From Oncomelania hupensis (Eukaryota > Mollusca > Gastropoda > Littorinimorpha > Pomatiopsidae), in the NCBI GenBank assembly GCA_036898135.1, contig CM072511.1, positions 39,841,556-39,905,555 of the forward strand: a stretch of DNA of 64,000 nt, given 5' to 3'. The stretch's first letter is position 1, and every line of letters begins with the position of its first letter. The position numbers were made by a program, and so were the translations under genes. Positions 1-11,470 of the stretch are shown in pieces. A model generated the notes under the pieces. That model made no database searches and had not been told where the DNA came from. It saw only the letters and a program-made list of their open reading frames with translations.

Positions 1-480
1 ACGGATAGAAATGCTACCTTGGCGAAATCAGTAAACGTGCAATAGAAAAAGCTGCAGCAAGAATATTAAAAGTTTATGTTAAAAACACAAAACTTCTCAC
101 TTTACCAAAACCTATTTAAAACAGCTATTCTTCCGACTCTCTCTCTATAGACCTATAAAACATTCGCACCACCATCACCCACCCCACATCGTTTCCCCCC
201 TTGTTCTCCATCCCTCTCAAATATACACACACACCTTCTCCACAAGTATCACTACACTACTATTGTCTGTGTATCTCAAGCGTCTATCACAATCACCCGG
301 CCATTTTGAAGATGCTGACTACGAACACTTACAAATAAAATACCACTTAGCAATTTATTTTTTGTAATCGCAGAAGCCAGACATTTCGCTACCAAGCTGT
401 TCTTCGCGTCTTAGTAATGTTCGCCATTCAAACAGATCAACTATCCAAAACGAGATTGATTGTTTAGCAAGCAAGAGTCA
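1..480. other. unassigned leading stretch
   Basis: No open reading frame of note and no repeat recognised. The sequence is AT-rich with a pyrimidine-rich patch around 140-240. It precedes the first copy of repeat A. Confidence 0.4.
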
Positions 481-660
481 TATGAAACTGGAACAGGGAG
501 GGAGGGATGAGGTAGGGGAGAAAACAATCATCCAACAAGATGGCAAGACTTCGAAATGCATTTCCAAACACTCCCACACATAGCCCCAAAATAAGCATTT
601 TCGAAAGTGTTCAGTCTCTTGGCGGTGTTGTATTTCAGTTTTATCATAACGAAGTAAAAT

Positions 661-1506
661 GTCATCACTCTTCCCAAAAAAGGTAACTTTCAGGAGTGTG
701 AAAACTACCGCACCATCTGCCATCCCAGTAAAGTCTTCCTCAAAATAAAACTCAACAGGTACTCAACCCCAAACTGAACAAATCAGAGCTAAAAAAACAA
801 AAAAAAAAACAGGATTCAGGCAGAGCAAAGTACCGTTGTGCAGATTTACAACCTCAGAATAATCTGCGAGAAATACCTGCAGCACCAACAACACCAATAT
901 CATGTGCCTGTAGACTTCAAGAAAGCGTTTGTCCGAGTCTAGCATGTAGTTCTGTGGGCAACCATGAGAGTGTACAGCCCTAACATTACTGAAGTCATCA
1001 AAAGCCTGTATGACAGGGCTACCAGTGCAGTCCTCCACAACAGCGTCATCTGGAACTGGTTCAGAACAACAATCGGCGTGCGTCAAGGGTGCCTACTCTC
1101 TCCAACACTCTTCAACATCTTCCTAGAGCGCATCATGTCAGAAGACTTCTAGGCATTTCCTATACACAGCACATCACCAACAACAAAGTCCGACAGATCA
1201 TCGCACAAGCTATTGGACAACACGATGACATGATCAAAGTGGTGAAGAAACGGAAACTCTATTGGTATGGCCACGTCAGCAGAACATCAGGCTATGAAAA
1301 GACCATCCTGCAAGGCACAGTGCAAGGAGGCAGAAGAAGAGGGAGACAATAAAAGAGGTGGGAGGACAAAATTCGAGAATGGACTGGTCTGACACTGATA
1401 GAAGTCATGAGAGTTGCTGAGGACAGAGGAAGATAGATTACGCTGGCTACACGATCATCTGGGGTGCCTCAACGAATTTCGGGTTACAGGATGGGATAGG
1501 ATAGGC
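661..1506 (+). pseudogene. RTE-like LINE fragment with internal deletion
   Basis: Degenerate reverse-transcriptase relic of the same family as the minus-strand copy at 39.7-41.9 kb. It begins at codons equal to VITLPKKG..., keeps the blocks around DFKKAF and GVRQGCLLSPTLFN (1078-1120), then jumps at about 1140 from LERIMS straight to RRLLGISYTQHIT. About 500 bp present in the intact copy, including the FADD active site, is missing. The C-terminal WYGHV and GRRRGRQ segments follow (1262-1350). It ends in a GGATA-type tail near 1490-1506. Several stops and frameshifts show it is dead. It lies inside repeat A. Confidence 0.8.
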
Positions 1507-1737
1507 AAAAGGTGTTGAGAATATATTGAAACACAATGACCTCGATCATTGAGAAAGTGCAAATGCGAATGTTCTAATATGCATAGCAATAGTTTATGTG
1601 TCTGCAAAAGAAAAATTTGAAATTCGGTTAAGTTATTCTTAAGATAAGGCAAACAAATTTTTTTTGAATTCTAATTTGTTTAAAAAGTGAAATTCGTAGC
1701 AATGGAGTGACAACCGGAACTTACTGAAGGATGGTTC

Positions 1738-1930
1738 ATGATTTGGGGTACATGTAGATCTGTGTGGGGTATATGTATATCTGTAAGGGGCACATGTAGA
1801 TCTGTATGGGATACATGTATAATTGTATGGGGTACACGTATATCTGTATGGGGTACACGTATATCTGTATGGGGTACACGTATATCTGTATGGGGTACAT
1901 GTATATCTGTATGGGGTACATGTATATCAA
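1738..1930. repeat. 21 bp minisatellite
   Basis: About nine tandem units of 21 bp of the type GGGGTACACGTATATCTGTAT, with the right-hand units nearly identical and the left-hand ones more diverged. Because 21 is a multiple of three, all frames give artificial seven-residue repeats (e.g. YGVHVYL); these are not genes. The array is an expansion inside repeat A. Confidence 0.9.
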
Positions 1931-2270
1931 AATTCTGCAAAATCGCTTCCTCCGTTTTTAAGATATACTGACCAAAACGTGTTTAGCTACAAAATGACTC
2001 AAGTGACCTTTGACCTTTGCGGCAGAGTAAATATGATGACACGGGAGATAGGCCACTTAAAGGGTTCTTAGGAAGTTGAATAAAATAAAAAATAATAATA
2101 ACAAGAGTACGTTTGTGGCTCTTGAGATATGGCTTGAAACCGGACCGACCAACAGACCGACTTTTGGTTCGTCCTGATTCCCCTCTCCTCCCCCTCCATC
2201 CCTCCTCCCGACTATGTCAAAGTATTTCCAGATAAGTGTGGAAATACAAAAACACGTGAAACTAAGTACG

Positions 2271-2511
2271 AGCAATGGGGAAGAAAATGGACTGCTTTCC
2301 GATTTCTATCGCACAGCGCCAACTGGCAGGACTGGGGACTTGGCGTGAGTTCCTTTCTTTTTAGCAGGTTTTGTATTACAGCACATTCATTTACAGAACA
2401 TGATATAATATAAATATCGTTTCTTGTTTTTTCTAGTAATGTGTATGCCATGTTCACGTTACATACAATTAGGCATATGAGTGTAAATAATCATTACGAA
2501 TTACAATGGGA

Positions 2512-2512
<1 letters not shown>
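2271..2512. other. unassigned
   Basis: Short AT-rich stretch between repeat A and a (TG)n run. Nothing recognised. Confidence 0.4.
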
Positions 2513-2551
<39 letters not shown>

Positions 2552-2635
2552 GTGTGTGTGGAGAGTGGAGAATTATAGAGTGGAGACAACTGATGGAGGA
2601 GGTAGTCAGAGCCATGCTCACATTTGTGTTTGGGG

Positions 2636-2701
<66 letters not shown>

Positions 2702-2750
2702 CCTCCCCCTCTCTCTCCCTTTCTCTCCCTCCCTCTCTCTAGCTCTCTCT
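2513..2750. repeat. (TG)n and (TC)n microsatellites
   Basis: TG run at 2513-2560, then after about 75 bp an imperfect TC run from 2638 to about 2750 with CCCTC interruptions. Open frames across this are simple-repeat artefacts. Confidence 0.95.
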
Positions 2751-2948
2751 CTTCATTTTCTGTTCTGTGGCGCATGCATGTGTATATTATTTGTCTTAAA
2801 CAGGGAATTTTATGGTCTTAAACAATTATCTTTTTTTTTGTTTTCTTAAAATGAAAGACATTATTGTTGGAGAAATATTTTTCGCGTTTGCGTGTACATG
2901 TGTGGTTAAAATGTAAAACATGGGTTTAGGGAGGCAGATAAATTGTTA

Positions 2949-2961
2949 GAGAGAGAGAGAG

Positions 2962-3021
<60 letters not shown>

Positions 3022-3090
3022 TATGTATTTATGTATGTATGTATGAATGTGCGGAAGGAGAGGGAGGTGAAGAGAGAGAGAAAGAGAGAG
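2949..3090. repeat. (GA)n microsatellite with GTAT patch
   Basis: GA run 2949-3019, followed by a short GTAT/TGTA stretch and a second impure GA run to about 3090, which abuts a SINE 3' tail. Confidence 0.9.
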
Positions 3091-3091
3091 A

Positions 3092-4790
<1,699 letters not shown>

Positions 4791-4791
4791 A

Positions 4792-4793
<2 letters not shown>

Positions 4794-4857
<64 letters not shown>

Positions 4858-4858
4858 T
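4794..4858. repeat. (TC)n microsatellite
   Basis: TC run of about 65 bp. Flanking sequence to about 5060 shows nothing recognised. Confidence 0.95.
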
Positions 4859-5162
4859 CTTTTCGACTTTGTCTCCTGCAACATATACTGTACTCCCATT
4901 CCTATTTTTTTAAAAAATAAAAAAAAGTCTTTCAACGATAACAGCCTAATAGCTCTCAGTCTCACCTTTCAAATTCATACAATGACGTACGTACGCCGAC
5001 GCATGCGCTTTAGGAATAGAGCAAGAAATTTAGACTCGCAAAAAAAAAAATCCGAAAGCATGAATTCCTAAACACGCGCGGAGGTGCTCACTTTATTTTT
5101 TTTTAAAAAAAAAGGTAATTCACTCATTAAAATGAAAAATACAAAGAATAAAAAAAGAATTT

Positions 5163-5250
5163 CAGTCAAAACGTATTCTTGATTTATGGCTGGATTGGAG
5201 TTTTTCACTTTCGAAAAAAAAAAATCGGTGTGTGCGAATAAAAGAGATGA
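5163..5250. repeat. local repeat unit (three copies)
   Basis: A segment around TTCAGTCAAAACGTATTC and GATGGCTGGAT recurs at about 5968-6055 and 6071-6120. It seems to be the border block of repeat A copies that lie next to each other here. Confidence 0.55.
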
Positions 5251-5945
5251 TGGCAAGCCATTCAAATGTATTTGCTAGATACTCCCACACATAGCTAACA
5301 ATCAAGCGGTTGTGATGTGTCTCGGCTTTATTATAACGATGCAAAAGAAAAACGTGAAATGATTCGACCCTAATTGACCTTACCTGCCAGCTAAAATATA
5401 TAAAAAGATCAGCTTCACCAATTTTGGGTAAAGCGCAAAACGTGTTAAGAAAATGATGACGCACAATGTCCTTGACCTTTGAGAAAGCACAAGTACGAAC
5501 GACCTAACATGCTTAGCAGTCCTGTAGTTAAACAATCCGCAAATTAAAAAATGATGAATTTCGGTATGTCTATTATTTGAGGTAAAAGCAAAACGTGTGT
5601 TTTAAACAACGAAGTTAATTTGGGAGCGACGAACGGACCGATTTAGCCGGCAACCGGATTGCCACTGACTACCCATGATCTGATGTACACGGATACCAAA
5701 AATCAACCAAATCTCTTTAGTTGTCTTTGAAATATTTTGACCAAAACGTGTTTGACAACAAAATTACTCCGGTGACCTTGAGATTTGTGGTAGGGCAAAT
5801 ATGATGGTTCGGGAGGCAGGTTACTAACGTAGGTAATGTCCTTATGAAGTTATGAAAATCCGTTAAGTGGTTCTTGAGATAATGGCGTCCAAAGGAACTA
5901 CCGACCGACGGAGGAACTGACAGATAGACATACATTTGGCTAGTT
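5235..5945 (+). repeat. repeat A, copy 2 (uninterrupted reference copy)
   Basis: Carries the repeat A blocks in order: ACTCCCACACATAGC (5280-5294), the GCAAAACGTGTT and CCTTTGAGAAAGCAC blocks (5430-5500), then TTGACC/AAAACGTGTTTGACAAC (5735-5760), GGTGACCTTGAGATT, GCAAATATGATGG, and the ACCGACCGACGG segment ending near 5945. Useful as the empty-site reference for the LINE and MITE insertions in copies 1 and 3. Confidence 0.6.
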
Positions 5946-6629
5946 CTTTCACAAAATAATATACTAATTTCAGTCCAAACTTATTCTTGATTGATTCCTG
6001 GATGATGGATTGAAGATTTTCAGTTTTTGAACAAAAATACAATGTGCGCAATAAATGAAGAAAAAAAAAATTCAGTCAAGACTTATTCTTGATTGATGGC
6101 TGGATCAAAGGATTGAGAAGGATGCACCAGTCGCACGAAAAAATAGAAATCTAATACAATAAACGGTGATAAATAAATTGTTTTAGACAAAAAAAACTGG
6201 CGCTGGGGAGTCCAGTTCAAACACGTTGTAGGTTAAAGTCCCGAACTTCCCTCTGTTGGAGTCTATAAGTTTACAGAAGTTGACACCTACAGATTTCCAA
6301 GCGGCTCACTCTGAACGGACAAGAATAACCGATAGACGTCTCATTTTCAATTAAAACGTCTACTGACAGACGGTCAGTTAGAAAACTACCAATCAACATA
6401 AGCGCTATTCTATCTCTTTGTATTTATTTTTTTTTTATTTATTTTTTTGTACGCCAGTACAGTTTGTTTTATGCCATCAGAATGTGTAAAAAAATAGATC
6501 TGTCTGTGCAATTACCCTTGCTTAAAAACATTTATCTGGCTCAGGGTGTCACTGCAATATATTTTGTAGAAGATGCTAGGCTATGAAAAGAGGATGTAGC
6601 AAGACAGAGGATGAGAGAGAGAATAAAAA

Positions 6630-7800
6630 AGATGGGAAGCATTTCAAATGCAGTTCCAGACACTTACACACATAGCCGAAAAATAAGCATTGTCAAAAGT
6701 GTTACAGGGGGTCCTCGAATAACGACGTTGATCCGTTCGTTGGACGCGTCGTAACCCGATTTCATCGTAAGTCGGAACACTTTTAATTGATGCACTACCA
6801 TCAGAAGAATCTGACTTACGTTTGGGAGCCATAACCAAGGGCAAAAAATCCGATAAAACACGTGAGAGAGATAGACGGCGTAAACAACCAAAATGGCGTA
6901 TGTACAGTGACTGAGCGTAGGAAGCGACGCCAGCGTAGGAAGCGACGCCGTCTTCCCCGCCGTATAACTACAACAAAGCGCATTCTTCCGCGGCTCGCCA
7001 GAAACTAGCTTCCGTTTGTTTACGTCGCTTACGACGCTAAACCGCGTAAGACGGAACGACGCGTAATATTATTTATTCTATTTTTATGGGGAGGAGCGTC
7101 GTAACCACGAAACAACGTAAGGCGAGACCGGCGTAACCCGAGGACTTACTGTATTTTTATTGGCGGTGTTGCGACTGGGCTTTATTCTACAAAAGTACAA
7201 ATAAAACATTGAATGATAGGCCACTATCTGAGCAATCTACATACAAAAAATTATAAAAATCGACTTAACCAAGGTTTAGTTACAGCGCAAAACGTGTTTA
7301 CAAAATGGAGAAGCACAATGGTCTAAATCTTTGACAAATCTAATGAGCGATCTAATAGACTTAAAGTGTCTATATATATTTATTGTCCCAAATAATTTGC
7401 AATGAAATGTTGTGTGTGGCGTGACAATTTTCAATCAACAAAACAAAGACAACAATACACACTAAAATACAATAAAACACGTGCATTATTATATCACATA
7501 AACACTAAATGTAGCACTGCAGTGCAGCAAAACGTAGCGTTAATTTTCACTTCCACCGACACTTCACGCTACACGCACTAGACCGTACATAGCAAGCTTC
7601 AAACAATCAGTCAGCAACTCTCACAAATACACATGTACACTACTTCCAGCCGTTTTTGAGAATTTTGAGAAAAAAAAATGTTTAGCGAAATTACTCCAGT
7701 GACCTTCACCTTTACAGTAGAGCAAATACGATGCCAATAACATAGCAGACAGACAGACCGAAAGTCAGACCGACATTTGGCTAGTTCTGATTAACGACTA
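6630..7800 (+). repeat. repeat A, copy 3, split by a MITE
   Basis: Left flank (ACACATAGCCGAAAAATAAG, about 6671) and right flank (GGCGGTGTTGCG, 7161) are contiguous in copy 1, so the 6705-7151 element is an insertion. The far end (about 7650-7800) again carries GTGACCTTCACC, AGAGCAAATACGATG and the GACAGACCG tail. 7380-7640 holds only AT-rich linker. Confidence 0.6.
6705..7151 (-). mobile_element. pogo/Tigger-like MITE
   Basis: 447 bp element flanked by TA on both sides (6703-6704 and 7152-7153), the TSD of the Tc1/mariner/pogo superfamily. Ends are related inverted repeats: left CAGGGGGTCCTCGAATAACG, right (reverse complement) CAGTAAGTCCTCGGGTTACG. On the minus strand an ATG at 6832 opens MAPKRKSDSSDGSAS and then runs into the terminal repeat. 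That start resembles the N-terminus of Tigger/Jerky-type transposases, so the MITE is probably an internal-deletion derivative that kept the first codons (inference). The insertion lies in repeat A copy 3; the empty site is visible in copy 1. Confidence 0.75.
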
Positions 7801-7822
7801 TTTCAGTCTGGAGATACAGACA

Positions 7823-7825
7823 GAC

Positions 7826-7888
<63 letters not shown>

Positions 7889-8086
7889 GAGAGAGAGAGA
7901 GAGACTCGCAATACCCTAATGTATACTATTATGTGTCTGCATCTGTTCGTCCTCCTCCTCCTCTCATCCGTCTCCTCTTCTTCCTTCCTTCCTTCTTCTT
8001 CTTCTTCTTCTTCTTCTTCTTCTTCTTCTTCTTCTTCTTCTTCTTCTTCTTCTTCTTCTTCTTCTTCTTCTTCTTCTTTTACTTCC
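7823..8086. repeat. (GA)n and (TTC)n microsatellites
   Basis: GA run 7823-7904, then TTC run about 7993-8080 running into a CCTCCTCC pyrimidine tract that served as target for the retroposon at 8099. Long poly-Ser, poly-Glu and poly-Arg frames here are artefacts. Confidence 0.9.
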
Positions 8087-8098
8087 TCCTCCTCCACC

Positions 8099-8804
8099 AC
8101 CCCTTGGGGTCATGAGCAATCTTGCCACTGTAGATTGTTCTAACCTATAAAGGGAAAAGTGAAAGCCCCAGTTGAAAACCTGTCTTTCCTTTATAGGCAT
8201 GACCGATTCACTGCGGCAACAGTACCCCCGTTGGAGTGCCGGGGGTTTCAGTATAAATAGTATCCCCACTTTCTGGAAATTTAGTGCTTTAAATTCCCAC
8301 TGTCGCTGTCTTCCTCATTTGCTCTTTCCCATTCCTGCTCTGTCCTATCACTCAGCTATACTATCTTCTTCTTCGCTAGATCAATGACCTACTTTTTTTC
8401 TTGAAAACTCTTCCTGGACAAGACTCCTTGTTTGTGTATGAGGTCTGTTGGATCAGCTTGGGAGTATTGGACGCTTTCTGCCGGGTGGTCACTAGGACTT
8501 CCTATGATGTTATTATTTAGCAATATAGGCATTTTATATGTATGTGTTTTGTTGATAATTTATAATGATGTTTGTATTCTATTTTGTTTTTGTAACCGGG
8601 GGTTCGATTAGTTGGGGTAAAGTCTCAGCCGTCCCCTGCGTGGGATGTCTTTATTGTAAAGTGACTGGCCGGTGGAGGGCATTCAGTTTTCCCACTAGGG
8701 TTGTTTCAGCAGATCTTTTATGCGGATCGGGGGTTGTCCGGTCCTGATTTGGCTCGGATGAGTCCGCTGGACCTAAAGCAACAATCAATCAATCAATCAA
8801 TCAA
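8099..8804 (+). mobile_element. full-length nonautonomous retroposon (family R), copy I
   Basis: 706 bp element bounded by a perfect 12 bp TSD, TCCTCCTCCACC, at 8087-8098 and 8805-8816. It starts ACCCCTTGGGGTCATGAGC and ends in a (CAAT)n tail. Near the 5' end are two potential stem-loops: GARCAATCT...AGATTGTTC, and CCTATAAAGG...CCTTTATAGG around 8143-8182. The 3' end holds a conserved stem-loop (GGTCC...GGACC enclosing a GGAA tetraloop). Copies II (35143) and III (53585) share the same 5' and 3' ends. No ORF is conserved and no Pol III A/B box pair is evident, so it may be an internally deleted LINE derivative rather than a tRNA SINE. The 3' end matches the decayed LINE at 20.6-21.8 kb. Confidence 0.85.
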
Positions 8805-8812
8805 TCCTCCTC

Positions 8813-9343
8813 CACCCGATACACATTGGTCGAACGCTACCAGAAGCATGCGTTATTAGTCGCCTCAACAGGCGATAAAGCATGCTCCCATGCTTCAGAG
8901 CACTGCTTTCTATACGCTTCAAGCTCTATAGTCACGGAAAAAGCGCAATTTCACTGCAGTGAACTCATGAAAATAGAAAAATGTAAGTTTCGTCTCCTCT
9001 AGGGGACGAATTAGGTCAAACTGTATTAGTTTCTAGGTCAACTGTCTTTTACGAACCGTTTGACAATGTTTTTGAACAGTTTGTTGACGCCGGATAGTGT
9101 CCTCACTTGGTTTCATGCAATTTAAGAATCCAATAAGGCAATTGGGTTTTTGAGACGGAAAGAGCGGAATGTTGTAGAGCAACATTCTGTATATATTTAC
9201 AGTGAAATTGCGCTTTTTCCGTCACTATAGCGCTTGAAGCGTGTAGGAAGCAGTGCTATGAAGCATGAGAGCATGCTTTATCGCCTGTTGAGGCGACTAG
9301 TAAAACATGCTTCTGTCAGCCTTCGACCAACGTGTACCGGGTG
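8813..9343. mobile_element. foldback element with 143 bp arms
   Basis: Left arm about 8814-8956 and right arm 9200-9342 are inverted copies, well over 85 percent identical by eye. Both run from ACCCGRTACAC through GTCGCCTCAACAGGCGATAA to CGCAATTTCACTG. The spacer of about 243 bp is unrelated. Termini read CACCCG...CGGGTG and the flanks share CCTCCTC (8806-8812 and 9344-9350), a possible 7 bp TSD, though the left flank is low-complexity. No transposase. Superfamily not determined. Retroposon copy I was inserted afterwards at the left terminus: its TSD includes the first four bases of this element. Confidence 0.7.
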
Positions 9344-9350
9344 CCTCCTC

Positions 9351-10975
9351 GGCCCTCTTCTTTTTGTGGAAGATAGCTGAAGGTTTTATCTACTTTCATC
9401 AAGCAGTTTTTCCACCATTTAATGTCACGAATATAGGGGGGTGTGGGGGTGTGGGTAAGCAATTACTCCCCCGCGCTGTATCTCCTCCCTTGTTATAGGC
9501 CGATGTGCGATGACATTCAGGGGGGTAATGCTTGGGAGTGCTAAGGAGTGCTAGAGAGTGATAAGGACAGACGAGAGGTAACAGGAGTGAAGAACATAAA
9601 CAAGGGAAGCAGGGTGGTTATAGTATAATATCCACAATTTATTATATTGAGGTAGGTCAAATATAGTTGGTGGGTCTACAAAGGGATCACGAGTGATAGT
9701 CTAGTGAAGTACAGAATAGTCTGGAGTTATTCTGGTTTATCTACAGAAAGTCAATAGGGGCGAGTATGGACTGCTTTCATCAGGTGGCACGAGATAGCTG
9801 GTTGACTAAGCGTGGGCAACCAGATTGCTGCAGAGTTGTGGTGTGCGCGGAGGACACACTTAACTTGGGGTTTAGTCGGCTGTTGTAGCCGCTGGAGACT
9901 GGATGGTTGTGGTGCAATGGTCAGTTAGGCGAGCGTGGCGTGGGTTGACTCATCTAGGTCACTGGGTCGGGTCGTTGTGCAATAGCGTGGCGTGGGTTGT
10001 ACTGGTCATCTGCACGTGGCAGGGTGAGGATGGTCTTCTTCTCGCTTCCCAGTACCAACCAGAGTATATGGGTGGCACGCAGCGAGGTTGAGTCCCGCAG
10101 AGGCCCGTATAAGAAGCCGTTCTGCAAATGATTAGTTCTCTGTGTCAGAGGGGCACCCACATTCTGGATGCCGCGCCGTTCAGCGCTCATGCCAGTCAGA
10201 TTTGAATTTGGAAGCCCTGGTCAGGAATGACCGGTACTTTCCAATTGTCCATCTATAACAACAATGGCTACTAGGGGTTGGGAGAATTTAACGGCGGCCG
10301 ATAATGTATTAGAGTCTCGGCGCCTAAGAGGGGTCACTAGCAACAGGGGTGGATATTTACACATTTCAGATCAGGGGAAAACAATGGGTGTAAATACAGG
10401 GGCGATGGCTATTATATGCAAGGGTGATTAGCTGGGTACTTTAGTCTATACAGCAGGGCGATCATGGCATGGGGGATTTATACAGGAATGTAGATAGGGG
10501 GATATACATGTATAAATATAAGCATGGCATGTTCATGTACAACAATCAAACTACAGATAATGAGTACATGGAATAAAATGGTATATCAATCAAGCAATTC
10601 ATCACAACGATACACAGACACGGACGTAAATATCTACAAGACATACGAACATGTGGGGAAATCGACGGGTGATGGGTAGCTAAATGATATGGGATAAATC
10701 ACTCCTCTCACCTTGACCAAAGAACAGGTTGAACTCAAGGGTATGGCTGAGCTCAGAGGTCGCAACGTGGAGGCAGACGTGTCTCAAGCGGGCGATGTGT
10801 TGTCTTGGGCGTGCAGAAGTGGACTAACGAAGCTATGCTTTAACTTCTCAAAAGTCCGGTCGCGGGTCACGTGGGACTGTACTGGGGGGCGGGGCTTGGA
10901 GTCGCGTGGTCAGTGGCAAGTGGGGAGGATTACTGCGAGCAGGGCCAGAGGCTAAAGAGCCCGCCTGTGACATTT
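9351..10975. other. GC-rich unassigned stretch
   Basis: About 1.6 kb of moderately GC-rich, G-biased sequence without convincing ORFs. It contains a duplicated GCGTGGCGTGGGTTG (near 9930 and 9985) and TATA-like motifs near 10110 and 10515. It is bounded by TG...CA dinucleotides that would fit a minus-strand LTR (about 9504-10975), but no TSD or partner was found. Confidence 0.3.
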
Positions 10976-10996
10976 TCAAGGTACCATTTTACTTGC

Positions 10997-11023
10997 TCTT
11001 CTTCTTCTTCTTCTTCTTCTTCT
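10997..11023. repeat. short (TTC)n run
   Basis: About nine TTC units. Confidence 0.9.
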
Positions 11024-11470
11024 TTTCGTCCGTTATGGTTATCATTACCGTCGACGACTGTTTCTCTACTTTTTAGATCTCGAACTATGATGAGCACTCG
11101 CCTTTCTCCTGATGATCTATTTATTCCCTTAGGTTTACTTCTCTGTCGTTCTTGTCCTCCTTATCTTCTCCGTCGTGGTCTCCTGTACCGAAGGGGACGT
11201 CCGACACGAACTATTATTGATAGGTTTCCTCATCTTTCTTCCCCCGTCTCTTCTTTTCCTTCAACCACAGGACCATGGGCGGCAGCAGTGACGTCACGAG
11301 AAAGGAAGTCGCCACTGCCAGTCGTGACAGTCGATGATCGGTCAGCGCCCGGTCAGCGATCGCCGCCAGCTCCAAGCGTCGGTTCTTCGCAGGGCATCAT
11401 GGGGTGTCAATGTTCTACAGCAAGGGGTTTTGACAAGGGCTTGAAGGCAACGAGTGACTGCTTCGACTGA
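11024..11470 (+). other. GC-rich open frame of unknown nature
   Basis: An open frame of about 150 codons continues to a TGA at 11468-11470 (region RSRTMMSTRLSPDDLF, then Arg/Gly-rich LLRRGLLYRRGRPTR, then Pro/Ser-rich). The upstream part of the frame crosses the TTC run and looks artificial. I do not recognise a domain. It could be a relic of a retroelement ORF or chance. Confidence 0.2.

Larger units (their letters stand above)
505..2270 (+). repeat. repeat A, copy 1, split by a LINE insertion
   Basis: Dispersed noncoding repeat seen here, at about 5235-5945, 6630-7800, 29013-29360, 55190-55530 and (minus) 38283-38500. The left part (about 535-660, with ACACATAGCC and GGCGGTGTTG) and the right part (about 1507-2270) match the same order of blocks in the 5.3 kb copy, so the LINE at 661-1506 was inserted into it. 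The right part carries the shared blocks AAAACGTGTTT, TTTGCGGCAGAG, TTGAGATATGGC and the ACCGACC-rich segment, ending near TATTTCCAGATAAGT. It contains a 21 bp minisatellite at 1738-1930. No protein is encoded. Family identity is unknown to me; this kind of GACCGAC-containing repeat is common in marine invertebrate DNA (inference). Confidence 0.65.

Noticed and set aside
1738..1930. CRISPR-like array
   Set aside because: Units are contiguous without unique spacers, and the sequence is from an animal genome.
1736..2071. Proteins with seven-residue repeats (YGVHVYL, HTDIHVP)
   Set aside because: Direct translation of the 21 bp minisatellite in several frames and both strands.
7798..8115. Poly-Ser, poly-Glu, poly-Arg and similar low-complexity proteins (also at 17428, 19187, 25619, 34751, 46033, 55005)
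   Set aside because: Translations of microsatellites; both strands and several frames are open for trivial reasons.
9504..10975. Possible minus-strand solo LTR (TG...CA ends)
   Set aside because: The flanks (GCCGA and TTTTC) do not form a TSD, there is no second copy in the window, and the polyadenylation layout is unclear.
10871..11023. Start of a 199-codon ORF
   Set aside because: The N-terminal part crosses a TTC run; only the downstream part was kept, as a low-confidence open frame.
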